Counted from the stretch's first letter, positions 23,878 to 31,856 are shown. The stretch: 34,337 nucleotides of DNA from an uncultured Pelagibacteraceae bacterium (GCA_902541745.1 CACBRW010000011.1:1-34337); one strand, 5' to 3'. Program-made: numbers and translations. The notes: generated from the sequence alone by a model not told the origin.

Positions 23878-23943
23878 TTCTGATCAAGAATGCAGAGGGG
23901 AGATAATAAGATTGAAATTAACGTTTAACACTCTTGACCAGAA
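23878..23943 (-). ncRNA. Candidate structured RNA or leader hairpin upstream of ccmC
   Basis: Arms at 23878-23892 and 23929-23943 pair over about 15 positions. On the minus strand the two non-Watson-Crick positions are both G.U wobbles; on the plus strand they would be A.C mismatches. That strand bias is what a conserved RNA stem on the minus strand would show. The 36-base loop is C-rich (TCTCCCCTCT) in an AT-rich region. A smaller hairpin CTATT/AATAG follows closer to ccmC. It could be a 5' leader element of the ccm operon or a separate small RNA; I do not recognise a known family. Confidence 0.4.
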
Positions 23944-24010
23944 GATACTAAAAATATAACTAATTTGTATGGCCTATATTTGAGCTAAATGTGGTTGAAT
24001 GATGATTGAC

Positions 24011-24331
24011 TTAATTAGAAAGCTTGAAATAGCTAGAACCTTTTTTTCCTGAAAAAATCTCTTCAATTAAAGGGTGTTTTATTGGTTCATCAGAATCATC
24101 CATCTGCAAATTTTGCTCAGAAACATAAGCTTCATAAGTTATCTCATCATTTTCTGCTAATAGGTGATAAAATGGTTGATCTTTTCTTGGTCTCACATTT
24201 TTTGGGATAGATTGATACCATTCCTCAGAATTATTAAATTCAAAATCAACATCATAAATCACACCTCTAAATTCAAAGTGTTTATGCTTTACGATATCTC
24301 CAATTGAAAATTTAGCTTTTTGAACTGGCAT
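24011..24331 (-). CDS. hspQ: Heat shock protein HspQ (YccV-like)
   Basis: Small cytoplasmic protein, 106 residues, of the YccV/hemimethylated-DNA-binding domain family. HspQ is known in enterics as a heat-shock protein that binds hemimethylated oriC DNA and helps Lon proteolysis. Seen here: FSIGDIVKHKHFEFRGVIYD (8-27), RPRKDQPFYHLL and EAYVSEQNL, the conserved family blocks, with a short variable tail. It stands alone, 87 bp from the divergent yciB and 179 bp from ccmC. ATG start confirmed. A heat-shock-like promoter may lie just upstream. Confidence 0.88.
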   Translation of the reverse strand: MPVQKAKFSIGDIVKHKHFEFRGVIYDVDFEFNNSEEWYQSIPKNVRPRKDQPFYHLLAENDEITYEAYVSEQNLQMDDSDEPIKHPLIEEIFSGKKGSSYFKLSN

Positions 24332-24338
24332 TAGACTT

Positions 24339-24370
24339 AGTATGGGTATTTAGAAATAAAAATCAATGCT
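24339..24370 (-). promoter_or_regulatory. Possible sigma-32-type promoter of hspQ
   Basis: On the minus strand GCATTGAT (24370-24363) and CCCATACT (24346-24339) resemble the -35 (CTTGAA) and -10 (CCCATNT) of heat-shock sigma factor promoters, with a spacer of about 15 bases. The -10 ends only 7 bases before the ATG, so the transcript would have almost no leader. The match is partial and short motifs arise by chance. Confidence 0.3.
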
Positions 24371-24418
24371 AAAAATATAAATGTTTTGTGATGTGGCAAA
24401 TATGTTAATATCTTTTCG

Positions 24419-24970
24419 GTGAATAAATCTTTTTTAAAATTTGTTACTGATTTCGGTCCTTTAGCAATATTTTTTTTCTATTATTACAATAGTGACAAAA
24501 ATTTATCAGTAGCAATACCTCCACTGATAGTTGCAACTTTAGTTGCATTAGCAGTAGTTTGGTTTTTTGAAAAAAAAATTCCTCCAATGCCTTTGGTAAG
24601 TGGAATTTTAATTACTTTTTTTGGTGGATTAACAATCTACTTTAATGATCCAATATTTATTTATATTAAACCAACAATAATTAATATAATGTTTGCTCTT
24701 GCATTATTTTTTGGAAAATATTTTACCAATGAACCTATTCTTAAAAAAATTATGGGTAAATCTATTCCTCTAACCGATATTGGGTGGGAAATTCTTAATA
24801 AACGATGGATGTATTTTTTCTTTGGCCTTGCTTTATTAAATGAATTTATTTGGAGAACACAAACAGAAGAATTTTGGGTTAATTTTAAAGTGTGGGGAAT
24901 GCTTCCAATCACAATAATATTCACAGGGTTCCAAGTACCATTAATTAATAAACATAAGAATGATGCTTAG
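24419..24970 (+). CDS. yciB: Inner membrane septation protein YciB/IspA family
   Basis: Integral membrane protein of 183 residues, five predicted helices, of the intracellular septation protein A family, linked in enterics to cell-envelope synthesis and division. Family blocks visible: FVTDFGPLAIFFF near the N-terminus, GGLTIYFNDPIFIYIKPTI (~63-81), LTDIGWEILNKRWMYFF (~118-134) and LNEFIWRTQTEEFWVNFKVW (~140-159). The start is GTG at 24419, with no clear Shine-Dalgarno; no ATG fits in frame near the N-terminus and the family needs this segment. The 3' end overlaps the DUF2794 gene by 11 bases. Divergent from hspQ. Confidence 0.9.
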   Translation: MNKSFLKFVTDFGPLAIFFFYYYNSDKNLSVAIPPLIVATLVALAVVWFFEKKIPPMPLVSGILITFFGGLTIYFNDPIFIYIKPTIINIMFALALFFGKYFTNEPILKKIMGKSIPLTDIGWEILNKRWMYFFFGLALLNEFIWRTQTEEFWVNFKVWGMLPITIIFTGFQVPLINKHKNDA

Positions 24971-25307
24971 TAATTTAAAATTAGTAGTAAATAATCTTAA
25001 TAATAAAACAGAAGAAAAACATTTTTTTGAAAAAGATGAGCTTAAAATTATATTAGACTTATATGCTAAGATGGTTTCAGAAGGATCTTGGAAAGATTAC
25101 GGTTTAAGTATTTCAAGTAAACAAGTAGGGTTTAGTGTTTTTAGAAATGCTACTGAAAACGCCCTTTATAAGATTTGTAAAAATTTTAACCCTAAAAATA
25201 AAAATCTTAAATATTTGATTACTGATACAAGTGGCAAAATATTAAAAAATTCTTACGATCTAAGAATTTTATTAAAAAATACTAATTGGAAGAAACTTCA
25301 AAAATAA
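24960..25307 (+). CDS. DUF2794 family protein
   Basis: 115 residues, cytoplasmic, of a family of unknown function found across alphaproteobacteria. Typical segments are FFEKDELKIILDLYAKMVSEG, split here as a helix at ~22-43, followed by WKDYGLSISSKQVGFSVFR (~43-61), ALYKICK and a C-terminal strand-helix with LITDTSGKIL. Starts at ATG 24960 overlapping yciB, so the two are probably translated together. It ends 2 bp from the convergent BI-1 gene. Family assignment is good; the function is unknown. Confidence 0.82.
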   Translation: MMLSNLKLVVNNLNNKTEEKHFFEKDELKIILDLYAKMVSEGSWKDYGLSISSKQVGFSVFRNATENALYKICKNFNPKNKNLKYLITDTSGKILKNSYDLRILLKNTNWKKLQK

Positions 25308-25309
25308 GT

Positions 25310-26071
25310 TTATCTTCTTTGACCAAACAATCTTAACAACATTATAAATAGATTAATAAAATCTAGATATAAAGTTAAAGCACCCATTACAGCTTTCTTA
25401 CCCATCAGCTCACCTGAATCTGAGGCAACATACATATTTTTGATTTTCTGAGTGTCATAAGCAGTTAAACCAACAAATATTAAAACACCTAAAATTGAAA
25501 TCACAAAATACATCATTGAAGATTTCATAAAAATATTAACAATTGAGGCTATAATTATTCCTATTAGACCCATCATTAGAAAAGATCCAAACTTTGTAAG
25601 ATCTCTTTTAGTTGTGTATCCATAAATGCTCATCGCTCCAAATGTTGCAGACGTAATGAAGAAAACTCTAGTTACACTCATTCCAGTGTAAACTAATAAT
25701 ATTGAAGATAAAGATAGACCCATCAAAGCTGCAAAAACCCAAAACGTAGTCTGTGCCTTTGATGCACTCATCTTATTAATTCCAAAACTCATGTAAAAAA
25801 CGATACCCAGAGGAGCTAACATTACAAGCCATTTAAGTCCTGATAAATAAATTGCATTCCCCATCTGAGTTAGACCAACGATTGAACCTGCATCATTAGT
25901 AACAACAGACATTTTAAATGTTAATAGTGCTACTATTCCAGTTAGTAATACACCTGTTGCCATGTAATTATAAACTTTTAGCATGTAGGCTCTTAAGCCT
26001 TCATCCATTACAGCAGCCGATTTTTGTGCTGCTTTAGCTCTATTCAGTATTCCGTTTTTATCAAATTCCAT
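25310..26071 (-). CDS. Bax inhibitor-1/YccA family membrane protein
   Basis: 253 residues, about seven predicted membrane helices, of the BI-1 family (PF01027). N-terminal LRAYMLKVYNYMATGVLLTG (27-46) and the C-terminal LTAYDTQKIKNMY followed by GALTLYLDFINLFIMLLRLF are the family signature; the aspartates in these two segments are those implicated in the pH-gated Ca2+ leak of a bacterial homologue. Its cellular role in this organism is not known. It stands as a single minus-strand gene between plus-strand operons, 2 bp from DUF2794. ATG start confirmed. Confidence 0.9.
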   Translation of the reverse strand: MEFDKNGILNRAKAAQKSAAVMDEGLRAYMLKVYNYMATGVLLTGIVALLTFKMSVVTNDAGSIVGLTQMGNAIYLSGLKWLVMLAPLGIVFYMSFGINKMSASKAQTTFWVFAALMGLSLSSILLVYTGMSVTRVFFITSATFGAMSIYGYTTKRDLTKFGSFLMMGLIGIIIASIVNIFMKSSMMYFVISILGVLIFVGLTAYDTQKIKNMYVASDSGELMGKKAVMGALTLYLDFINLFIMLLRLFGQRR

Positions 26072-26150
26072 AATGACTAATATATATATTCTTTTACTAA
26101 TTATTCAAGATACCTTAAAAGATTAACAAAAATTTAACTTAATATTTCTA

Positions 26151-27185
26151 ATGAATTACAAAAATTTAGGTAATACCGATATTAAAGTAAGTACAATTTG
26201 TCTCGGTACTATGACTTGGGGAGAACAAAATACTGAACTTGAAGCATTTGAACAAATGGATTTTGCTTTAGATCAAGGAGTAAACTTTTGGGACACTGCT
26301 GAATTATATGCAGTACCTCCTAGAAAAGAAACCTACGGTGATACAGAAGAAATTATTGGAAACTGGTTTGAAAAGAGAAAGATAAGAGACAAAGTCATTC
26401 TTGCAACAAAAGTTGCTGGTCCAGCAAGAGATTATTTAAGAAGTGGGGAAAATAGTTTTACAGGTCCAAATTTAGAATCTGCTTTAAATGACAGTCTTAA
26501 AAGACTTAAAACTGATTATATAGATTTATATCAACTTCATTGGCCAGAAAGAAATGTAAATAATTTTGGAAGACTTGGTTATGTTCATAAGGAAAATGAA
26601 TGGAATAAATTTGAAGATGTTCTTGCAGAATTAAATAAATATATTGATCAGGGAAAAATAAGATACGTTGGTTTATCAAATGAGACACCTTGGGGAGTTT
26701 TAAATTATCTTCAGTTATCCAAAGATAAAAAGTTGCCAAGAATGATGTCAATCCAAAATCCTTATAGTTTATTAAATAGATCTTACGAAGTTGGACTAGC
26801 TGAAGTTTCTATAAGAGAAAACATTGGCTGCTTAGCTTATTCTCCACTTGCAAGTGGATATTTAAGTGGAAAATATAGAAACAAAAGTTTTCCTAAAGGG
26901 TCAAGAATGGAGAGAGATTTTGATTTCTGGACAAGGTATAGAAAGCCGAATACTGAGGATGCAGTTGAGCATTATTACAAAATTAGTGAAAAATTTGATC
27001 TAGATATGAGTCAAATGTCTATTAAATTTTGTGAAATCCAAGACTTTATGACTAGTGTAATAATTGGAGCAACTACAATGGAGCAGTTGAAAACAAATAT
27101 AGAAAGTGTAAATGTAAACTTATCTGATGATGTCATTAAAGAAATTAACCAAATACAAACAATTTATCCAAATCCATGTCCATAA
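26151..27185 (+). CDS. tas: Tas-like NADP-dependent aldo/keto reductase
   Basis: Aldo/keto reductase of 344 residues, closely matching E. coli Tas along its whole length: CLGTMTWGEQNTE (18-30), WDTAELYAVPPRKET (47-61; catalytic D48 and Y53), TKVAGPARD with catalytic K87, YQLHWPERNVNNFG, VGLSNETPWGV, QNPYSLLNRSYEVGLAEVS and the cofactor segment IIGATTMEQLKTNIES. Tas in E. coli can complement tyrosine auxotrophy under starvation, but the physiological substrate is not known. Overlaps the following IalB-like gene by 10 bases. ATG start confirmed. Confidence 0.9.
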   Translation: MNYKNLGNTDIKVSTICLGTMTWGEQNTELEAFEQMDFALDQGVNFWDTAELYAVPPRKETYGDTEEIIGNWFEKRKIRDKVILATKVAGPARDYLRSGENSFTGPNLESALNDSLKRLKTDYIDLYQLHWPERNVNNFGRLGYVHKENEWNKFEDVLAELNKYIDQGKIRYVGLSNETPWGVLNYLQLSKDKKLPRMMSIQNPYSLLNRSYEVGLAEVSIRENIGCLAYSPLASGYLSGKYRNKSFPKGSRMERDFDFWTRYRKPNTEDAVEHYYKISEKFDLDMSQMSIKFCEIQDFMTSVIIGATTMEQLKTNIESVNVNLSDDVIKEINQIQTIYPNPCP

Positions 27186-27688
27186 TTAAAAAAATTACAA
27201 TATTTTTAGGAATATTTTTTATAAGTGGTGTTACTCAACTTTCAGCCCAAGAAATTAAAAAAATTGGTAAATATAAAGATTGGGAGGCAATGGTCTCTAT
27301 GGATGCTGATGGCAAAGTATGCTTTGCACAATCTTTACCTATTTTGCAAGCTCCAAAAACAAATAAAAGAGATGCAAAATTATTTGTAGCATTCAGACCA
27401 AACGATAATATAAAAAATGAAGTAAGTGTTACCCCGGGTTATGAATTTAACAAAAATAATTCTGTAACAGCTGCTTCAGGGAAAAACAAATTTAAATTTG
27501 ATATTAAAGAACAAGGTTTTGCATGGATTGCTGACAATAAAATTGAACTAAAAATGATCAAACAAATGAGAAAAGGATCTAGAATTATGATCACTGGATA
27601 CAATCAACAAGGTTCTCAAACAATTGATCATTACTCATTATTAGGATTTACTAAAGCTTATAACGCTTCAAGAAAAGCTTGTAGTTAA
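27176..27688 (+). CDS. IalB-family secreted protein
   Basis: 170 residues with a signal peptide (basic start, hydrophobic core 8-20, cleavage near LSAQ-E 25) of the invasion-associated locus B family (PF06776), widespread in free-living alphaproteobacteria despite the name. Typical features are KYKDWEAMVSMDADGKVCFA, here with C49, the central WIADNKIELKMIKQMRKGS region, and the C-terminal LLGFTKAYNASRKAC with C169, which can pair with C49 in the periplasm. It overlaps tas upstream and lies 4 bases ahead of argG, so it belongs to the same transcript. Function is unknown. Confidence 0.82.
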   Translation: MSIIKKITIFLGIFFISGVTQLSAQEIKKIGKYKDWEAMVSMDADGKVCFAQSLPILQAPKTNKRDAKLFVAFRPNDNIKNEVSVTPGYEFNKNNSVTAASGKNKFKFDIKEQGFAWIADNKIELKMIKQMRKGSRIMITGYNQQGSQTIDHYSLLGFTKAYNASRKACS

Positions 27689-27692
27689 TTCA

Positions 27693-28880
27693 ATGAAATC
27701 AATAAAGAAAATTGTTCTAGCTTATTCTGGAGGGCTCGATACTTCTATAATTTTAAAATGGCTTCAAGAAAATTATGATGCAGATGTAATTTGTTATACA
27801 GCAGATGTTGGACAAGAAATTGATAGAAAAAAAATTATTACTAATGCAAAAAAATTTGGTGTTAAAAATATAATTATTAAAGATTTAAAAGATATTTTTG
27901 TTAAGGATTATGTTTATCCCATGATCAGAGGACACGCGATCTATGAGGGTGTTTATTTATTAGGGACATCAATAGCAAGACCTCTTATTGCAAAAGATCA
28001 AATAAGAGTAGCTAAAAAATTTAAAGCCTATGCAGTTTCACATGGGGCAACTGGTAAAGGCAATGATCAAGTTAGATTTGAATTAGGCTATCATTATTTT
28101 GGACCTAAAATTAAAATTATAGCTCCGTGGAGAATTTGGAAACTAAAATCTAGAACAGACTTAATTAATTATGCAAAAAAACATAGCATAGCTATTCCTA
28201 AAGATAAAAAAGGTGCACCTCCCTTTTCAGTGGATGATAATTTATTTCATACATCAACTGAAGGTAAGGTTTTAGAAAATCCAAAAAATTCTGCTCCGGA
28301 ATTTATTTTTCAACGAACAGTTTCTCCTGAAAAAGCACCTAACAAACCATCTTTTGTTACTATTAATTTTAAAAATGGTGATCCTTTTGGAATTAATGGA
28401 AAAAAATTATCTCCAGCTAAATTATTAACAACGTTAAATGATCTAGCAGGCAAAAATGGAATTGGAAGAGTTGACTTAGTAGAGAATAGATTTTTAGGTA
28501 TTAAATCTAGAGGAGTGTATGAAACACCCGGTGGGACTCTTTTAATAAATGCTCATAGAGCAATTGAGTCTGTTACCTTAGACAAAGAAACTATGCATAA
28601 AAAAGATCAGATAATGTCTAGATATGCGGAGTTAATTTACAATGGTTATTGGTATTCAAAAGAAAGATTTAAACTTCAAAAAATTGTAGATTTAAAAAGA
28701 AGCAAAGTAAATGGCTCAGTTAAACTTAAATTGTATAAAGGAAATATTACAATTCAATCTAGAGTTACTAATAGCAGCGCTTACTCGATGAAAAAAGTCT
28801 CATTTGAAGAAAATAAGTCATTTAATAAATCTAACGTTGAAAGATTTATTAATTTTCACAAAAAAAAGCTTCGTTCTTAG
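27693..28880 (+). CDS. argG: Argininosuccinate synthase
   Basis: ATP-dependent ligation of citrulline and aspartate to argininosuccinate, the penultimate step of arginine synthesis; cytoplasmic. 395 residues, the family's usual length. The ATP-pyrophosphatase loop is AYSGGLDTS (9-17), then GTSIARPLIAK, SHGATGKGNDQVRFE (citrulline/aspartate binding) and the C-terminal YETPGGTLL. ATG start confirmed. It follows the IalB-like gene by 4 bases; 57 bp separate it from the next gene. argH is not in the window. Confidence 0.97.
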   Translation: MKSIKKIVLAYSGGLDTSIILKWLQENYDADVICYTADVGQEIDRKKIITNAKKFGVKNIIIKDLKDIFVKDYVYPMIRGHAIYEGVYLLGTSIARPLIAKDQIRVAKKFKAYAVSHGATGKGNDQVRFELGYHYFGPKIKIIAPWRIWKLKSRTDLINYAKKHSIAIPKDKKGAPPFSVDDNLFHTSTEGKVLENPKNSAPEFIFQRTVSPEKAPNKPSFVTINFKNGDPFGINGKKLSPAKLLTTLNDLAGKNGIGRVDLVENRFLGIKSRGVYETPGGTLLINAHRAIESVTLDKETMHKKDQIMSRYAELIYNGYWYSKERFKLQKIVDLKRSKVNGSVKLKLYKGNITIQSRVTNSSAYSMKKVSFEENKSFNKSNVERFINFHKKKLRS

Positions 28881-28891
28881 TAACGTTTAGG

Positions 28892-28907
28892 ACAAATTAA
28901 CATTTGT
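28892..28907 (+). terminator. Weak hairpin after argG
   Basis: ACAAAT-TAAC-ATTTGT forms a perfect 6-bp AT-rich stem 11 bases after the argG stop, followed by TTAAATC and not by a true T-run. It may be a weak terminator, a site of RNA processing, or a palindromic operator for the next gene. Stability is low. Confidence 0.25.
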
Positions 28908-28937
28908 TTAAATCACTAAAAATTATATCCTTAGATC

Positions 28938-29396
28938 ATGGAATCAATAAAGAATTGGATGAGAGATGCTGCAAATATTTTATTTGATGATAGTAAGAAT
29001 GATCTACGCGCACTTCCTAAAACAGTTAGATTACAAATTCTTTTAGTTTTAAGTTTTATTTGGACTACTGTTTTTAGTTTATATGTTTTTTCTTACACAA
29101 CTTTCGCATTTGGATGGGCTGGACTTTTTTTAGCTCATATAGGTTTAATATTTGCCGTCTATATGACTTTTAAACAATTCCATAGAGCAGAAGAGAAGTC
29201 TACAAGTGTTTTTCAAACAAAAAATTTTGATCCTTTTAAAATCATGGTCATAGTTTTTGTAATAGTATTTATATTCGTATTTTCAAAAGGAATTGAGGTT
29301 TTGACAAGTCCAAACCCGAACTCTTATTCAATCCCTTATGATGGTCCCTTAAAATCTGCAATTGAAAAATGGTTACCTTTTAGTAAAGATAAATAA
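28938..29396 (+). CDS. Unknown small membrane protein (152 residues)
   Basis: Three predicted membrane helices (~32-54, 57-80, 101-119), a soluble N-terminus of about 30 residues and a C-terminal tail with SPNPNSYSIPYDG. I do not recognise a family. The stop codon overlaps the start of the PsiE-like gene (TAATG), so the two are co-translated and possibly act together in the inner membrane. ATG start confirmed. Length and codon use look like its neighbours. Confidence 0.75.
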   Translation: MESIKNWMRDAANILFDDSKNDLRALPKTVRLQILLVLSFIWTTVFSLYVFSYTTFAFGWAGLFLAHIGLIFAVYMTFKQFHRAEEKSTSVFQTKNFDPFKIMVIVFVIVFIFVFSKGIEVLTSPNPNSYSIPYDGPLKSAIEKWLPFSKDK

Positions 29397-29776
29397 TGGA
29401 TAAGATAGCAAAAAACTTACAGTTAGCATTAATGGTTATTATCTTAATCAGTACTGTTATTGCTGTTGGGATTGAAATGAAAAACATGTTTTTAAATCAA
29501 TCTGTTACATTAGCAGATTTGCTTTTAATGTTTCTTTATTTAGAGGTACTAGCAATGGTTAGGGTTTTTTGGAACCAACAATCTATTAGTATTACCCTAC
29601 CACTTCTTATTGCGATTACCGCCCTTGCACGATTTATTATTCTACAAGGCAAAGAAATGGATCCTACTGCACTTGTTTATGAAGCAGTAGCTATTTTGTT
29701 AATAGCTGGAGCAATTGTTGTTTTAAGATTAAGACATAGTGACAAATTAGGTCTTAAGAAAAAAAAATCAAAATAA
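29396..29776 (+). CDS. psiE: PsiE-like (phosphate-starvation-inducible) membrane protein
   Basis: 126 residues, four predicted membrane helices, of the PsiE family (PF06146). The signature is LADLLLMFLYLEVLAMVRVF (~40-59) followed by LPLLIAITALARFIILQGKE (~69-89) and a hydrophobic last helix, then a Lys-rich tail. In E. coli psiE is induced by phosphate starvation; its function is unknown, and no Pho box can be judged here. It is coupled to the unknown membrane gene upstream and lies 6 bases before the photolyase-family gene. ATG start confirmed. Confidence 0.8.
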   Translation: MDKIAKNLQLALMVIILISTVIAVGIEMKNMFLNQSVTLADLLLMFLYLEVLAMVRVFWNQQSISITLPLLIAITALARFIILQGKEMDPTALVYEAVAILLIAGAIVVLRLRHSDKLGLKKKKSK

Positions 29777-29782
29777 TTTAAA

Positions 29783-30922
29783 ATGATATTTGAAGCTTCA
29801 AGGTCTAAGGGCTTAAATCAATTAAATAATTTTGTTGAGAATAATCTTGGAGAATATTCAAAATTGAGAAATTTTGATTTTGGACCTGAAAAAAGATCTA
29901 ATATATCTTGCTTATCACCTTATATAACTCATGGAATAATTAATGAACAAGAAGTCATTCAGAAAGCTCTAAGTAAATTTTCTTTTTCAAAAAATGAAAA
30001 GTTTATTCAAGAAGTTCTATGGCGAACTTATTGGAAAGGTTGGTTAGAACTTAGACCAAATGTTTGGGCTGATTATCTTATCGAATTAAATCAAATCAAA
30101 AATGAATTAAAAGATAATAAAGATTATATTGCAGCAATCGAAGGAAAAACAAAAGTAGATTGCTTTAATGAGTGGGTGAAAGAGCTTAAAGAAAGCAATT
30201 ATTTGCATAATCACACAAGAATGTGGTTTGCTAGTATTTGGATTTTTACTTTAGAATTGCCTTGGCAATTAGGTGCAGAATTTTTTATGAAACATCTTTA
30301 TGATGGAGATGCTGCATCAAATACTCTTGGGTGGCGATGGGTTGCGGGTGTTCAAACTCAAGGAAAACATTACCTTGCAAGTGAATGGAATATTAAAAAA
30401 TTCACTAACAATAGATTTCAAAATATAAAATTAAATGAAAATGCTCCTCCAAAAGTATCTGAAAAATCTTATCAAATAATTAAACAGGATTTCAATAACC
30501 CACAAAAGATTGAGAATAAGAATCTTTTAATTTTTGAAAATAATCTCTCGTTTGAAATTACTGACTTTAAGGAAAACAACTTTAAGAAAATTTACTTAGT
30601 TTCTAATAAAAATGAAAATAGAGCAATAAAACTAAGTGAAAAGTTAGTGAAATTTAAATCTAATTTAATAAAAGACCAAAAACAAAGATTAAAAAATCAA
30701 TCTATTGATTGTCAAATTATAGATATAAGTGAATTAACAAATATTGAAAATTATTACGGTTTGTATCCAACAGTAGGTGAAAATTTAGATTTTTTAAATT
30801 CTAATAATTTAAAGACAAATTTTTTATATAGAAATCTTGATAAATTAGCTTGGCAATACTGTAATAAAGGTTTTTTTAATTTCAAAAATTATATTCCTAA
30901 AATAGTTTCAAGCTTTAATTAA
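29783..30922 (+). CDS. Photolyase/cryptochrome-family FAD protein without N-terminal antenna domain
   Basis: 379 residues. Residues ~20-210 match the helical FAD-binding domain of DNA photolyases/cryptochromes: CLSPYITHGIIN (43-54), EVLWRTYWKGWLEL (77-90), NHTRMWFASIW (143-153) and DGDAASNTLGWRWVAG (174-189). The usual N-terminal alpha/beta antenna domain (about 130-200 residues) is absent: the protein begins directly at the helical domain, and the stop codon of psiE is 6 bases upstream, so it is not a mis-called start. Instead there is a C-terminal module (~246-379) with predicted strand-helix alternation (LLIFE, KIYLVSN, long helix 280-306, CQIIDI) that I do not recognise. It could repair DNA or sense light. 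FAD domain firm, function open. Confidence 0.82.
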   Translation: MIFEASRSKGLNQLNNFVENNLGEYSKLRNFDFGPEKRSNISCLSPYITHGIINEQEVIQKALSKFSFSKNEKFIQEVLWRTYWKGWLELRPNVWADYLIELNQIKNELKDNKDYIAAIEGKTKVDCFNEWVKELKESNYLHNHTRMWFASIWIFTLELPWQLGAEFFMKHLYDGDAASNTLGWRWVAGVQTQGKHYLASEWNIKKFTNNRFQNIKLNENAPPKVSEKSYQIIKQDFNNPQKIENKNLLIFENNLSFEITDFKENNFKKIYLVSNKNENRAIKLSEKLVKFKSNLIKDQKQRLKNQSIDCQIIDISELTNIENYYGLYPTVGENLDFLNSNNLKTNFLYRNLDKLAWQYCNKGFFNFKNYIPKIVSSFN

Positions 30923-31140
30923 AACCAACGAACCATTCCAATAATTCCAGCGGTTGCATAAAAAAATTGCAAAAATAAAATTCCTTTATGACCACCTCTG
31001 TAGGCCCAAATTCCAATTAAAATAGCTGACAATAAAAGTAGACAAAAACCGAAAAATTCTATGCCAATATTTAAAGCAACAAACAAAGAATACAATATTG
31101 CGGTTATAACCCCTGCCCATTCAAAAATTTTATTATTCAT
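30919..31140 (-). CDS. Small membrane protein of 73 residues
   Basis: Two to three predicted membrane helices (~8-28, 30-47, 53-70) with a short loop WAYRGGHKG between, no soluble domain. I do not recognise a family. The start overlaps the stop of the glutamine amidotransferase gene by 4 bases (coupled translation), and its stop overlaps the convergent photolyase-family stop by 4 bases, leaving no room for a terminator for either gene. ATG start confirmed. Confidence 0.7.
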   Translation of the reverse strand: MNNKIFEWAGVITAILYSLFVALNIGIEFFGFCLLLLSAILIGIWAYRGGHKGILFLQFFYATAGIIGMVRWF

Positions 31141-31856
31141 AAAAGTTTTTTAAAATTATTATAAAGAATTGTAGAGTAGTTATTCATATCTTTCATGTTA
31201 TCTTTTGCAGATTGATCAAACTTTTCTAATGCACCATTTCCAAGCTGATTTTCCAAAGCTTTTTTATACTCAGGAACACACCCCCATTCATTAACCGTAG
31301 TATCTTTTATTTCTATATGAAATTGAATTCCATAAGCATGATTTTGATATTTAAAAATTTGATACTTCGTGATAGGGGAAGAGGCTAATAAAGTTACATC
31401 TTTATTGTTTTCAATACCCTGAACCTCATAAGAATGCCATTGTAAACTTTTAATCGTATTAGGAAATTTTGAAAATAATTTATCTTCATTTTTTTCATTA
31501 GAGAAATTAATATCCATAATCCCTATTTCTGCTGGTTTAGATTTAACCACTTTTCCGCCAACTACTTCTCCTAAAAGTTGACAACCTAAACAAAAACCTA
31601 AATAAGGTTTCTTTAAATTCACTACAAATTCTTTAATTGCATTTTTTTCCTCCTTTAACCAAGGATATTCTTTTTCCATAAAGGTATCCATTGGACCCCC
31701 CATGCAAAACATTCCATCAAATTTACTTAAATCGTCTGGTATCTTTTCACCTTCATCTAACTCGATTGTAATTAAGTTAAATCCATCAGCCAACATTAAA
31801 TCTTTAATATACCCCGGGTCTTCTATCTTAATATGCTGTAATACTATTATGTTCAC
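31137..31856 (-). CDS. Class I glutamine amidotransferase domain protein
   Basis: Stand-alone GATase1 protein of 239 residues, GMP-synthase-like. Triad residues: C89 in GFCLGCQLLGEVVGG, H180 and E182 in YGIQFHIE. A standard N-terminal MNIIVLQH strand and CMGGPMD loop are present. No synthase domain is attached, so the acceptor is unknown; related stand-alone proteins act on gamma-glutamyl compounds or are annotated only by domain. The start is GTG at 31856 preceded by AAGG at 8 bases; no ATG occurs early. Followed by the 73-residue membrane gene. Cytoplasmic. Confidence 0.85.
   Translation of the reverse strand: MNIIVLQHIKIEDPGYIKDLMLADGFNLITIELDEGEKIPDDLSKFDGMFCMGGPMDTFMEKEYPWLKEEKNAIKEFVVNLKKPYLGFCLGCQLLGEVVGGKVVKSKPAEIGIMDINFSNEKNEDKLFSKFPNTIKSLQWHSYEVQGIENNKDVTLLASSPITKYQIFKYQNHAYGIQFHIEIKDTTVNEWGCVPEYKKALENQLGNGALEKFDQSAKDNMKDMNNYSTILYNNFKKLL

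Noticed and set aside
23832..24010. 6S RNA gene between hspQ and ccmC
   Set aside because: There is a long imperfect stem, but the length, the central bubble and the conserved closing stem of 6S RNA cannot be recognised; kept only as an unnamed RNA candidate.
24402..24422. Six-codon upstream open frame whose TGA overlaps the GTG start of yciB
   Set aside because: Short frames like this occur by chance, and there is no RBS or attenuator structure to support a leader peptide.
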